A stretch of DNA of 18,556 nucleotides from the NCBI RefSeq assembly GCF_000003605.2, contig NW_003113979.1, forward strand, positions 13,453 to 32,008, read 5' to 3'. Shown here in pieces: positions 1 to 10,040 of this stretch (position 1 is the first letter of the stretch; each line of letters begins with the position of its first letter). Source of the stretch: Saccoglossus kowalevskii (lineage: Eukaryota > Hemichordata > Enteropneusta > Harrimaniidae). The notes beneath the pieces were generated by a model that saw only the letters and a program-made list of their open reading frames with translations, was not told the origin of the DNA and made no database searches. The position numbers were made by a program, and so were the translations under genes.

Positions 1-1480
1 GAGCGGAGCGGACCGCCAACCAGCCTACCGACTTGTTTTATAAACTGGCTTGGCAATTCCCACCACCGATTAACCATGTCACAGCATTTCAGCTACTTTT
101 CCAACAAATCCAAAATCACTCATAATTTTGTTTACTTTACATTTGTACTATGATTAAATTTTAAGTTTTGACAATTTTAATGCATACATGTACACTCACA
201 AAAATACCCCCAAAATAAGACAATTTAGTATATAGCCTTGACAAATAAGCATTATTTTTCCTCACATTTATTTTGTATTTACATCAATTTTGCAATGAGT
301 TCCACAGTATCTTTTTCTTACTGGTGTGACTGCGTAGTGTTTTCAAGTTTTTTTGTCGATTGTTGTCAGTTGTTTGTTTTGTGTTCTTGGAATTTTGTGC
401 AAAAATCAACAACGGTTAACTAGGTATGTTATTTCCATCTTGCAGTATATCGTAGACAGCACTTGTATACTTTGTTATCCAGCATAAATATCAGATTGTT
501 TGGAAGCATGAGATTGTAATGTTGTTCATTAATGTTGTACTATGACGCTTTCTCCGGGGCCTTCAGAGTCGCATGTCCCGGTCCGTTTACTTACTTTTTG
601 TCAGTGTCTGAGTGGTATATACAAAAAACGACCAAGTAAACGTCAGAATATTAAAAAATCAGAAACCTAAAAATCAGTTGCCCATGCCAAGAGAGCCGCA
701 GAACCAAAACAATCTGTCAGCCGTCGCCGTCCCGGGCAGCGATATGATTTTACACATCGAAATTGAGAATCGCAGGTGTAGACATATTGCATAGAAATGA
801 ACACTAAATACATCTATCCCGGCCAGCAATCGAATCATCAATCTTCACGAGTGACGTAACTGGCCTTTCCATTTATTTGCTTCTATTCCCACTATCCTAA
901 AACGCTCAAGTGAATGTTGTCAAATTCGCGATTGTGCGTATTTTCGTACAGTGGCGTAAACATTGCTACAATCAAAGACGCGCTGAACAGAAAGTCTATT
1001 CCGGGCTAGTACCATTGTCAAGTTCTGGGGAGTAGATGACTATTTATATGGGAGACGGGGTCGCTGCGACGCGTTCTACGCTGTGAGCATTTCTACGCGT
1101 TCCACGCTGATGTGAACCAAAAACACTCTAAAGCTGTGTGACTTGTGTATAGAAGGTGTGGTGCTTTGGTGCGAAAATAAGTTCCGTCACCTCCACGGCA
1201 CTCTGGCATTTTTATCTTGAGATTTATCAAATAACTTGCGTTTGAGAATTTCTCAATTCATTTCAAAATTGTTATTCTCGATAAATTGAGTGATTCTCAA
1301 TGCTGAAACACGCTCACTAAAAATAGTATTTACTGAGTGTATATCACATTTTTTTTCAGCAAACAATGTATGTATGTTATTAAGTAGTGTGAAACTTGTT
1401 ATAATAGATAAAATAAAATATTGCATACTGTGACCGATGAGAGTGGTAAATAAATAAATTTAAAAAAAATAGGTGACTTC
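1..1480. other. Non-coding stretch, no gene recognised
   Basis: Only short open frames (about 60 residues, low-complexity or T-rich) occur here, and none resembles a known domain. The 1-600 part is T-rich. The 600-1200 part is more balanced in composition and holds a short direct repeat at 1069-1109. The 1200-1480 part is AT-rich and leads into the LINE fragment. Nothing supports an exon, promoter or RNA gene. Confidence 0.6.
1069..1109. repeat. Two-copy 15-bp direct repeat, 26-bp spacing
   Basis: ACGCGTTCTACGCTG at 1069-1083 and ACGCGTTCCACGCTG at 1095-1109 differ by one base. Each starts with the palindrome ACGCGT. The function is unknown, and it may be a remnant of a local duplication. 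Confidence 0.6.
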
Positions 1481-1500
1481 AGTATGGAGTATGAATGAAA

Positions 1501-2182
1501 AACAATAGATGGACTAAAATAGTTTTTAAAGAAATGAATACTCAGTATAAAAACAAAGTTAAACTGGCTTATGTAGAAAACATTCTAGTGAATAATGGCA
1601 TGGATCATATCTATGGAAATGAAATACCACAAAATCCAAAATGGATAAGAAGTTTTATAAAAAATCAGTAAAGAAAATGAAATAAACATGTTTACACAAA
1701 ATTTAGAGAAGATGAAATCATTAAAACACTGCTGTTGGATTAAAAGAAACATTAAAAAAGAAAATTGCATAATGGATCCTTGTGATCATCATGGTATATC
1801 CCTTGTCTTCAAAATTAGGGTAAACTCATTAGACCTTGAAGGTAACAAAATGGGATGGAAAAATTACAGGGGTAATGGAATTTGTGGAGTCTGCAATCAG
1901 GGCAAAGAAGACATTTACCAGTTTCTTTATCCTTGTACGTCATCTAATCATATTAGAAAGGAATTTTATTTAGCATTGGAAACCTCACTGAGAAACAATG
2001 TTGAATCTTCATCACTAATGAATAGTTTTCTTTCAGGAGGGTTGAATTATAGCTTCAATTTCCTTTTTGGTGATACACTATGGAACATAAATGAAAATGT
2101 GGGAAATACCTCATCAGCTTTAAGTAGGAAATATGTAACTGATTTATGGCAATATAGAAAAGAAATGATGAATGTAATTTAA
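1501..2182 (+). pseudogene. LINE reverse transcriptase C-terminal region (broken)
   Basis: One frame from 1501 reads NNRWTKIVFKEMNTQYKNK and continues in the style of the post-RT region of LINE ORF2 proteins, then meets stops near 1667. Another frame, open from 1688 to the stop at 2182 (164 residues), carries ICGVCNQGKEDIYQFLYPC at about residues 65-83. This resembles the cysteine-rich CxxC...H/Q...C motif near the C-terminus of many LINE proteins, with the expected His replaced by Gln. The two parts lie in different frames, so the gene is not functional. The RT catalytic domain is absent. The assignment rests on motif shape, not on a database match. Confidence 0.65.
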
Positions 2183-2229
2183 AGATATGTATTACTGTTT
2201 TCATGCTGCCGATACAAAGGTTGAATAAA

Positions 2230-2230
<1 letters not shown>

Positions 2231-2262
<32 letters not shown>
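2231..2262 (+). repeat. (ATT)n microsatellite, LINE tail
   Basis: About ten uninterrupted ATT units follow the AATAAA of the LINE 3' UTR. The position suggests that it began as the simple-repeat tail of the element. Confidence 0.9.
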
Positions 2263-2450
2263 GCTGACTGTAGATGTTCTATTTATTGCATCAAGCAAAA
2301 ACCCTATAATGAACATACAAATGAATCAAATGTTATAAATAAATAAAAATATTACATAATGAATAATAATGTCGCAATATATGTACAGAAATAATTGTAT
2401 TCAATAGTGTCAGTAAAAATAAATTTATAATATATACATATATAAATAAA

Positions 2451-2549
2451 CCTTCGGCTCTGGCATCATTATTATTATGGTCATGACCACCATCCCTTGG
2501 GCAGACAACAAATCGTGATATTACCCTCACAAGCATGTGTTATTATTTA
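2451..2549 (+). repeat. Dispersed ~100-bp repeat, copy 1 (right half)
   Basis: This stretch aligns with 10909-11010 with few gaps. Shared blocks include TTGGGCAGACAACAAAT versus TCGGGCAGGCAACAAAT, GTGATATT, CCCTCACAA and CATGTGTTA. This copy holds only the right arm of the hairpin seen in the other copy. The left arm has been lost or replaced by AT-rich sequence. No coding potential is visible, and the element class is unknown. Confidence 0.75.
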
Positions 2550-2832
2550 ACTGTCATGTGATCATTGCGAACCTGGTAGGAAACATCGTATGTAGAATCT
2601 GTACAAGGTCATGGTGCATGATGTGACTCGCGTGCAGCAATTGGTTGAGAACGCTTCTATGACCCCATGTCAGAACGAAGAGTTTTTTGGGACAACTTGG
2701 GCAGGAAAGACCAGAGGTTTCGGAGACAGTGTGGTGAATGGTGAGTGTAGGACAGGCATATTGCATATCGCAGCACATGGTTTGTAAGTTCTGCAACCAT
2801 TGCTTATAGGAGTTCAATTGGACTTGCTTGGG
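2550..2832. other. Unassigned stretch between repeat and mariner
   Basis: No gene is recognised. A 58-residue plus-strand frame starts at the ATG at 2612 and passes a splice-donor-like GTGAGT near 2740, but nothing else supports an exon. Before the mariner insertion this DNA was probably continuous with the sequence after 4076. Confidence 0.4.
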
Positions 2833-4076
2833 GAGGGGAATTCAATAAGTAATGCCCCTGACCCATTTTCCAAGCAGGAGATTAATCAAACTTGGCACAG
2901 TAATTAGTCTTTCTCTACATAGGAACCACCCAGAGTTATGTATTTCTCCCATCGTTTGATGCAGCTCTGGACACCGTTTTTGTAGATCACCCCAGGTAAC
3001 TTCAGAAATCGAGAGTACAACATCTAGGAAAAGCGTTCCTTTCAAAAACAACTTCAGAGGGTGCAAGGTCAGAAGAGTAAGGGGGATGGGGGAGAATTTC
3101 ATAGCCACATGCCTGTGCTTCTGATCTGCCGACATGCGAGTTGTGGACCGGAGCGTTGTCCTGCAGGAGGAGGATACCTTTGCTGAGCTTGCCCCGCCTC
3201 TTGATTTTGATAGCTTCTCTTAATTTCATCAAAAGTGAAGGGTAATGGGCTCCTGTAATTGTGGTACCCATTGTCAGGAAATCTGTCATCACTACTTCGT
3301 CCCAGAAGAATGTGAGTATGACCTTTCCAGCAGAAGGCTGCACCCTTGCTTTCGTCAGAGGCGGTAAGTCCAAGTGCTTCCACTGCATTGACTGGGCTTT
3401 GGTCTCTGGATCACAGTGATGGACCCAAGTTCCATACTGTGTAATCAGTGTTTTGAAAAACTTTGACTCATCTTCTTGGCACATCTCCGAATTCATCCTC
3501 GAGCACTTGACGCATTCTTGCTTCTGGAAAGGTGTGAGCAACCTGGGAATTCATCTGGCAGACACCTTATGTATATGCAAATGGTCATGAATGATAGTTT
3601 CCACAGACCCTGTACCAATCTTGACCTCTTGGGCTATTTGGCGAACCGGTGTGTCAATGTGTCAATCTTCCAAAATGGCTGCCTCAACTTGACGGATTGA
3701 TGCCTCATCAATGGCAGAAGAGGGACGACCAGGTCTGGGAGCTGTTTCCACAGACTTCCGGCCATGTTTGAATTCTCGGTGCTAGCGTTTTACAAGGTGA
3801 TGGGGCATCATCACCATAAGTTTTTTTCATTGCATCAAAAATTGTCTTTGTTGTGCGTACTTTATAATACAAAAAAACAGATCACTGCGCGACACTCAAC
3901 TGGCTCCATTTCACACCTGACTCAGTTCAAACACCCGTAAATCAGAAACCACAATTAGTTCAGAGCTGTTTTTTTGCAACATAACCCATAGAGATGTAAA
4001 TCATTACACATGCAAAATGTCATCAGATCACACAACTGGAAGTGGGTCAGGGGTATTACTTATTGAACACCCCTTG
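2833..4076 (-). mobile_element. Mariner-type DNA transposon, end to end, inactive
   Basis: Terminal inverted repeats of about 30 bp bound the element. The left end contains TTCAATAAGTAATGCCCCTG (2841-2860) and the right end contains the mirror image CAGGGGTATTACTTATTGAA. The body encodes a minus-strand mariner transposase relic. A TA lies next to the right end at 4077-4078, but the matching left TA is no longer visible, so the exact left edge is uncertain by a few bases. The length of about 1.24 kb is typical of full mariner elements, so this is a complete copy that decayed by point mutation and small indels. Confidence 0.85.
2904..3909 (-). pseudogene. Mariner transposase (decayed)
   Basis: The family cuts and pastes DNA using a DD34D catalytic triad. 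The frame opens with MEPVECRAVICF (ATG at 3907-3909), a typical mariner start. It continues through an N-terminal DNA-binding region with stops and frameshifts, then a 179-residue open stretch (3541-3002). This shows TWVHHCDPETKAQSMQW, an intact second aspartate in LLQDNAPVHNSH, and HPPYSSDLAPSE. The GDE that normally precedes TWVHH reads QYG, and the third catalytic Asp in APSD is Glu. Two of three catalytic residues therefore look lost. After another frameshift the C-terminal RWEKYITLGGSYVEKD ends at the stop at 2904-2906. It is non-functional. Confidence 0.85.
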
Positions 4077-4370
4077 TACAACGCCACGTATTTGAAGTAC
4101 GTGTATACATGATTCAGCGTCTGAAGACCTGCCATGTTCATAGTGCCACTGATTGTTGGAATTCGCCTCGCCGTGACAGAGATCCCCAGGAAATCGCCGC
4201 TTCTGTGACCCGATGTGAAAAGGACCTAACAATGAAAAGTGACTTGTGAGTTTATTATCAGTGCATTTTGTTTCTGTCATATGTATATTCAGACTTTCTC
4301 TTGAGTTATCACCTACATTTTCAGTCGCTATGTGTGTGTGCGTGCGTGCGTGCGTGCGCGCGTGCGTGAG
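4077..4370. other. Spacer between mariner and Gypsy leader, with (TG/CGTG)n tract
   Basis: No coding feature is recognised. A purine-pyrimidine alternating microsatellite of TG and CGTG units occupies 4331-4369, a composition able to adopt Z-DNA. Confidence 0.5.
4331..4369. repeat. (TG)n/(CGTG)n microsatellite
   Basis: Perfect purine-pyrimidine alternation of TGTGTG followed by CGTG units and a CGCG step. It is potentially Z-forming, with no gene association evident. Confidence 0.85.
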
Positions 4371-5435
4371 AGACATGGGTGCACCGTGTCTTGTTAGCTC
4401 TGATGTCAGTTTGATGTTTCATATTTCTTGCATTTGGACGTTGTGCTAAATTTGAAATCAGTAGTAAATTGTGGTGTCAGTACTTATGAAAAATTTACTC
4501 ATTTGTAATTATTGGGTTTCTCCAAAAATATTAATCTTTCCTGCGTGGATTTTTTTCGTTTATTGACACTACTTTGAGGCAGCTGACATTGTACATAGCA
4601 AGACTGTATGCGTTTGTGTGAGTGAGTGGCAACAGGCTACATGCGATTCATTGTAGTGTTATTTCCTTTACTTATTCTGTATAATTCTTTGAGAATTTAT
4701 TTGAGTGTGGCAAGTTTACCAGTCAGAACATAGCCAATCTATATGTACCTTGCCTATAGAACTAGTGTTGTATTTCTACTAGCAGTTGATACATGGGCAA
4801 CCTGTATGTACTTTAATGATGTTTTCGTAGTCTTGATACACGTTTGATTAGCTCTGAACCCTATACAAGTGGGTTTATGAAAATGTTGTGCACCTTTACC
4901 GTGTATTTCAAATTATATTGTTACCTATTATCACCTGTACTGCGTACCCATAACAGTGTAAAGACGGTGATTGTAATACAGGCTTATTGGGGTGCATTTA
5001 TTGTGACATTGAGCTTGGGTAGTTGATATATTGTAAATTTAGTTGTGCAGTGCAGGTGACGTCACCAAGATAGGTGTTATTGACTGCTGCTTTGTAGCTA
5101 GCTATGAGCTGAGTTTTGCTGTGCATTGCTTTCATACAATGTGTGTATACTATTGTGTATGAAAATTTGCACATTGTGTTCGATATATTGCCTGATTTAT
5201 TAAACCCTTATGCTGATTTCTAACTGAGATTCTGTTGTCAGCCTATTGCTTTCTGTGATGTCCTGTATATGTTTTGTGTCACCATTACAACCCATCAAGG
5301 CATTCTAGAACACCGACTCGTGACACCACGAACAGCTCGTGAAGATACAAATTCTATTGTATACTCTTGTCAGTGGGTTCCAAGAGCTAGCTTGCCCTAC
5401 ACCGACAGCAGAGGGAAGAAATGACAGGTGCGACA
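4370..5435 (+). repeat. Probable 5' LTR/leader of Gypsy relic 1
   Basis: This T-rich, gene-free stretch lies directly upstream of a recognisable primer-binding site. It ends in GCGACA at 5435, matching the CA end expected of an LTR one base before the PBS. The 5' boundary could not be found, because no second LTR copy exists in the window to compare, so 4370 is a rough guess. A CRE-like palindrome, GGTGACGTCACC, sits at 5055-5066 and could belong to the LTR promoter. Confidence 0.45.
5055..5066. promoter_or_regulatory. Perfect CRE palindrome
   Basis: GGTGACGTCACC contains the full TGACGTCA cAMP-response/ATF consensus. Its place inside a probable LTR makes a promoter role plausible but unproven. 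Confidence 0.4.
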
Positions 5436-5436
5436 G

Positions 5437-5454
5437 TGGCGCCCAACGTGGAGA
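5437..5454 (+). promoter_or_regulatory. Retrotransposon primer-binding site
   Basis: TGGCGCCCAACGTGGAGA begins with TGG, the complement of a tRNA 3' CCA end, and matches the TGGCGCC-type sites of LTR retroelements. It follows a CA dinucleotide and precedes a gag-like frame, exactly where a minus-strand primer site should be. Confidence 0.75.
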
Positions 5455-5589
5455 TGGGTGTGCTACGATTACAAAGTATGTGTCGTTAACACTTTGATTT
5501 GTGATATATCTTGTACAGTGGAGGTTTCGATTGAGGCTCATTACGTTTGTTTTTTGGGTCAGTGGCCAGTACTTTAGCAATCAGTAGAC

Positions 5590-6868
5590 ATTGCTTCTGG
5601 TGGCAGTGATGATGAAGTTCCTAAACTTGATGGAACTTCTGCTTCAAGAGTGTCTGAGTCACGTACCATGACTCATCAATGTGAGTTAGAGGAAGAGATT
5701 GAGCAGTGACGTATGTTGTTGCAGGAGCTGTGAGTGAGAGTCAGAGCACCTGTTCCTGTCTGAATGTAGTGCCCAAATGGACAATGCACGCAAGAGTGGG
5801 AGTAGAGGGCTGAGTGGTAGCCTTCCTGTGAGAGCACCAGAAGTTCGATCTGAGCAGTATGGTAAGCATGAATGGGCTACACCAACATATGTGCAGCAGA
5901 GGCCTAGGTTGTCATCATTCTCAGGTGACACTGTCCGAGAAGAAGATGTAGGCTTTGAGGTGTGGAAGTATAAAGCTCAACTACTGCAGGAAACGAACTG
6001 GCAGGTTCTGATGTAAAAGTGAAGTCCATAGCTCGCCATGGCTACTATGGGGCCAGCACTTACGATGAGTTGTTGCCTGTGACCCGGGAAGCCGAGCAAG
6101 AAGTGAGAGAGCAGGTTCAGGCTGTGGCCGAGCTGAAGTGTTTTATTGGTGCCAAATCACTACAATTGTCTTGTGAGGATGTGTGCGATGAGGAGGATAG
6201 TCCATCATCTGGTTATGCATATGTCAAAGCATTACAGAAAGTCGTTAGTGGCTCGCATTGAGGCAATTGTAGCCCATCTGAAACAGTGTTAGGTGGAAGG
6301 CAAAGAACAGCCAACCAGAGGGACTGGAAAGACTGACATCAAGCCATGAGGCAATGCCGGCTACTCATGTGGAGAGATTGGACACTACTTGAGAGATTGT
6401 CTGTGCAAGATAAAGAGAGATAAACAGAACATAAATTTTTGTAAGTGTGATAAATTTGGTCAAATAGCCAAAAACTGCCCTGGAAGAAAGAACAAAGAGA
6501 AGGATGGTCTAGTGGGGGATCAGGTTCTCGCTGTGCAACAGGCAGAATATCCAAATCAGAATGGTCCAGGAAGCCCAGTGCAAAACCTTGTCCATCAGAA
6601 GACGCACATATGGCTCAAGATAAAGGCAAACCATCTGCAGTCTGCAATGCTGCAGTCTGTGGTGTGGGACAGAATGGTTGGATCTGCCCATGAGAAGACG
6701 GTCTTTATTCAAGGGAAACAAAGCAAATGTTTGGTGGACACTGGTTCACAAGTGACAACAGTTGGCCAACGTTTTTGTATGAAGCACCTTATGTCTTGCC
6801 CAATGTTGAGAATGAAGGAGGATTTCATTGTTACTGATTCTGGTGGCCAAGAAGTGCCAAAGAAGTGA
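5590..6868 (+). pseudogene. gag-pro: Gypsy relic 1 gag-protease (broken)
   Basis: Gag pieces are open at 5777-6016, which contains RPRLSSFSGDTV and FEVWKYKAQLL of the capsid-like region, and at 6019-6261. A third frame, 6389-6868, carries two degenerate CCHC zinc knuckles that would bind RNA. The first reads YSCGEIGHYLRDC and lacks its first Cys, and the second reads FCKCDKFGQIAKNC with a shifted Cys and His replaced by Gln. Further on is the retropepsin active site LVDTGSQV (DTG at 6737-6745, residue 117 of this frame). The frames do not join, so no polyprotein is possible. Confidence 0.75.
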
Positions 6869-7045
6869 AGACTTTCTTGGTCGTTGCTGGGTATTATCCT
6901 CGCTATGTGAAGGATTTTGCAAAAATAACAAAACCGTTGACCAAGAGGTTTGTATGTGAGAAAGCATGATAAGAAGTATAGTGGCAGAAAACAACTTCCT
7001 GAGCTCAAATGGACTGAGGAGTGTCAGGCTGCTTTTGAAACATAA
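6866..7045 (+). pseudogene. pol: Gypsy relic 1 RT C-terminus/RNase H start
   Basis: Right after the protease frame the sequence reads VKTFLVVAGYYPRYVKDFAK, followed by ITKPLTKRF. This is the RT-connection signature of Gypsy pol. After a frameshift it reads LKWTEECQAAFE and stops at 7043-7045. The palm with its YxDD motif is absent, so several hundred bases were deleted between protease and this point. A near-repeat of AAGAAGTG at 6849-6870 flanks the junction. Confidence 0.75.
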
Positions 7046-7415
7046 TGATTGTGCCAAAGATACTTGAGATTATTCATTACTAGTTAGTTCATGTGTATCG
7101 ATTTTCAAACTGTGGTTGTGATCGCCTGAATTCGGGAGGAATGTTTAATAGCGTGTTTTATGAATTTGATCTAAAAATCGTCATTTTGAACCCAAATTGT
7201 AACCTAACTAGCAAAAAAAGCAAAAAATTGCAACCAAAATAATGATTGTGCCAAAGGTCTAAAATATTTTCTATACTATATAGATACTGGAGATTATTTG
7301 TTACTAGTTAGTTGATGTGTATCAATTTTCAAACTGTGGTTGTGATTGCCTGAAATCGGGAGGAATTTTAGCGTGTTTTATGAATTTGATCTAAAAATCG
7401 TAATTTTGACCCAAA
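7042..7415. repeat. Tandem duplication, ~197-bp unit, two copies
   Basis: Unit 1 starts at 7042 and unit 2 at 7239, both with ATAATGATTGTGCCAAAG. They share long blocks including CAAACTGTGGTTGTGAT, TAGCGTGTTTTATGAATTTG and ATCTAAAAATCGT. Unit 2 carries about 27 extra bases near its start. No coding capacity is seen. Unit 1 begins exactly where Gypsy similarity stops. Confidence 0.85.
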
Positions 7416-7810
7416 ATATTATTAATAGTTTCCACAGCCGCATGAATCAGCGATTTTAAATGGAGTTACATTTTTATTTTGTGCGAACAGATAAGATTTT
7501 TGACTGGTGGATACTCTGACTGGCGGATGACTTCACTCCTGTCATATCTTGTGGCATTTGGCTTCAAAGGCATTCATCATCCTTTGGTTTTGTATTATGT
7601 TGAAAAAAAAAATCCCGACCACAAAATAAAAAATGTTAACTATATCTACTTGATATCGACTTCCTGACCATACGAAACATGTACATAAAAAAGGTTTTTT
7701 CTTTTCACCTGGCTACTCTTGGTAACGTTCATGCTTTAGTTGTCTAATTCTAAATTAGTCTATTTGAAAATAAATGCTCTCAAATATATGTAATAAATAA
7801 ATAACAATTA
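7416..7810. other. AT-rich unassigned stretch
   Basis: Only a 62-residue frame is open here, with no recognisable domain. A weak direct repeat TGACTGG(T/C)GGAT occurs near 7500-7525. No exon or repeat family can be supported. Confidence 0.5.
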
Positions 7811-7859
7811 AGGGTGTAGACCGTTAGAGGGAAGAGACATAGAAAGATTGGAAAACAAA

Positions 7860-8000
7860 TTACTTTATCCTACTAAAGGTGTCCTGGATGTGTATCAACA
7901 ATTGAACAATAAACTTGATGAATACTACACCCCAAAGAAAACCACTGTGGCTTATGCAGCTAGGCTCAGAGAAAAAGCTAATTAATGTGAGTTCGATACC
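7860..8000 (+). pseudogene. gag: Gypsy relic 2 gag fragment
   Basis: The frame reads KGVLDVYQQLNNKLDEYYTP then KKTTVAYAARLREKAN and meets a stop. This resembles the conserved late-capsid helix region of Gypsy Gag. No zinc knuckle or protease DTG follows. The sequence passes within about 70 bases into the protease-RT linker region. Confidence 0.6.
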
Positions 8001-8059
8001 AACAGTAATAACAACTATAACTGTAAGAATTGACGATATCATGTAGAAACTGACAGTAT

Positions 8060-9282
8060 CGAAGATGTCAACATTATGAATGAACATCAGTTTAAAGCTC
8101 TAGTAAACAGATCTAAACTTATACATACACTAGAGAAAAGTCATATTAAGCTCAACACATTGCTGAGTTATCTAGGTGAATTCAAGACCGTTGTGAGAAA
8201 TAAGACATGTGGAGCAGGGACCAAATTCATAGAGGTCAAGGGCAGAATTAACTAACCTCGACTAATCAGTATAAGCACCCTCGACCAGATGGCTCACTAG
8301 CAGAAACCAATAGCTTTCGAATTGAACCCAATATCAACATTGTTATAGAAGACAGAAATCAGTTAAAAGACATAATTGACAAATAACAGTTCATTCAGTG
8401 GCATAGGAATAATAAGTAGTATAAAGTAGTTGCACGGCTGCTACATTCAGCACACCATTTTGGCATCACGTTCATTTCACCTTCACCTTCAAAAGTGAAA
8501 ATTTAGAATTGAGAAGATAGAATTCTATAGATACATATTTTCTAGAGATGGTTCAAAGCCGACACCAGAAAGGTATGTGAACACAAGCAAAGCACCAGAA
8601 TAAAAAGAAGTGGTTAGAAGATTCTTATCTATCCAAATTCATTCTTCGATATACATAACAACGCCACTAAGACACACAAGTGAAGATACCATGTCATATT
8701 TTAATCTAGAAAAAAACAATCACATTAGGAGTTGAAGCTAGCTACCACAAAACAACTATCAGCTGGGTTGATCCAAAAATGCAGAAAAGGTATGCATCCA
8801 GTGCACTTCATCAGTCAAACATTGACAAGTTCATAGAAAAGATACAGCTAAACAGATAAAAATGTCTAATCAGTGGCATGGGCAAAAAACGGGTTTCTGT
8901 TAGGAGCACCAATATACAAAATCATTACAGCACATAAACCATTGCTATCGATGTTTAACAAAGCAGTTCATTAAAACTACCACAACGAATAGAGAAATGG
9001 GTCATGGACATGCAAAATGTAGATTATGAATTAGTCTATGAGCCAGGAAAGGATGCAGCAGATCCACTAGACTTTCTATCTAGGCACCCACTACCAGAAA
9101 CTAGTACAGAAACTACAGAAAATATCATCAAACATGTTATAGTTGATGAACATGCAGTAGTGAAGGACCAGATCAAAGAGGAAACAGAAGCAGATAGTGA
9201 ACTGCAGAAACTAAGTAATGTTATTCTTAGAGGTGACTGGGATCAGAACAAGATGGAGCCAGACATCATTATTCTGGGATGA
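8060..9282 (+). pseudogene. pol: Gypsy relic 2 pol: linker, RT end, RNase H
   Basis: The 8060-8260 part reads EDVNIMNEHQFKAL and later LGEFKTVVRNKTC, typical of the segment between protease and RT. Near 8330-8380 is INIVIEDRNQLKDIIDK, an RT N-terminal boundary. The palm with YxDD is then missing, and FSRDGSKPTPERY near 8548 already belongs to the RT C-terminus. RNase H remnants follow (VEASYHKTTIS near 8733). The frame 9004-9282 reads VDYELVYEPGKDAADPLDFL then SRHPLPETS, a hallmark of the RNase H-integrase link. Stops and frameshifts break the gene throughout. Confidence 0.75.
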
Positions 9283-9314
9283 CTAGAACAAAACAGATGA
9301 CTAGAACAAAACAG
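9279..9314. repeat. 18-bp perfect tandem duplication
   Basis: ATGACTAGAACAAAACAG occurs twice back to back at 9279-9296 and 9297-9314, adding six in-frame residues (MTRTKQ) to the integrase relic. Replication slippage is the simplest source. Confidence 0.9.
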
Positions 9315-10040
9315 ATGCCAAGAAAGAAATATTGGTTTCTAGTGATGAACAATTTTGTTGAGCAGGTCATAGGTCAATGCTATGAATGTCAAGTAACTAC
9401 TCAACAGCATAAACAAGAACCAATTAAAATGACAACTATACCAGAGAAAAAAAACCCGGGATGTTATAACAGTTGATTTTGAAGGTCCATATCAAGATCG
9501 ACATCTAGTAGCCATTGACAAGAGAACCAGCTACCCAGAAGTGGAAACCGTGTACTCAACAGCAGCTAAGCCAACCAAGACAAAGCTCAGGAAAATGTTC
9601 GCCACACATGGTACACCAAGGCAGCTAGAAGTGGTAATGGTCGACAAAGCAAAACAGAACATCTGTACAAAAAAGTACCGTTCAAAAGTACCATATCAAG
9701 CACTGATGAACAGACAAGTGAGAACAAAGCTAGATCAACAGATGAGAGATAAAGAGAAATACGATAAATTATCATTAATGATTGAGACAAGGAGTATAAA
9801 CAGAGACTGAAACGCAATTGTGAGAACAGACACGCCAAAGTACATAGTAGTAGGTGATTATGTTCTACTAAAGCAACACAAGAAGAACAAATGGACAAGA
9901 GCTTATGAAACAGGCATTCTACATCATCTGTCGAATTGATGGATCAAGTATTGCAGCCAGACGTAGCACAGATGGAAGAGAGACATACTGTGATACAAGT
10001 AAATTCAAGCTTGTGAATGCAGTAATCCAGAGCATCGTAG
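9279..10040 (+). pseudogene. pol: Gypsy relic 2 integrase (broken)
   Basis: Integrase joins element DNA to the host chromosome. The frame 9279-9476 holds the end of the zinc-binding domain (KKYWFLVMNNFVEQVIGQCY, then ECQ), opening with an 18-bp tandem duplication. After a frameshift, VITVDFEGPY carries the first core Asp. The frame 9541-9810 continues with EVETVYSTAAKPTKTKLRK and ATHGTPRQLE, after which the expected second-Asp segment is replaced and sequence close to the core end (YQALMNRQVRTKL) follows. The C-terminal part includes GDYVLLKQHKKNKW (near 9855) and RIDGSSIAARRSTDGRE. The DDE triad is not intact. Confidence 0.8.

Larger units (their letters stand above)
1480..2262 (+). mobile_element. 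5'-truncated LINE (non-LTR retrotransposon), 3' end
   Basis: This is the tail of a non-LTR retrotransposon. It holds a frame-shifted C-terminal piece of the reverse transcriptase protein, a short 3' UTR with AATAAA (2224-2229), and an (ATT)n tail at 2231-2262, as is common at LINE 3' ends. The left boundary is uncertain because similarity fades above about 1500. The 5' truncation is the usual outcome of incomplete target-primed reverse transcription. The 3' UTR resembles that of the LINE relic ending near 15016. A CR1/L2-like clade is possible but not established. Confidence 0.7.
5437..7045 (+). mobile_element. Ty3/Gypsy LTR retrotransposon relic 1 (internally deleted)
   Basis: The order is PBS, gag, zinc knuckles, aspartic protease, then directly the C-terminal end of reverse transcriptase and the start of RNase H. 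The central RT, most of RNase H, the integrase and the 3' LTR are missing. Several frameshifts and stops break gag. It ends at 7041-7045, where a tandem duplication of unrelated sequence starts. It is a defective copy that could move only in trans, if at all. Confidence 0.8.

Noticed and set aside
238-423. 61-residue open frame, T-rich
   Set aside because: Low-complexity Phe/Ser/Cys-rich translation typical of T-rich non-coding DNA, with no domain or signals.
2612-2740. Possible exon ending at a GTGAGT donor-like site
   Set aside because: A plausible 58-residue frame exists, but there is no acceptor, no partner exon and no recognisable family.
4056-4376. 106-residue minus-strand frame with TH/AR repeats
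   Set aside because: The start is the translated TG/CGTG microsatellite and the rest crosses the mariner end.
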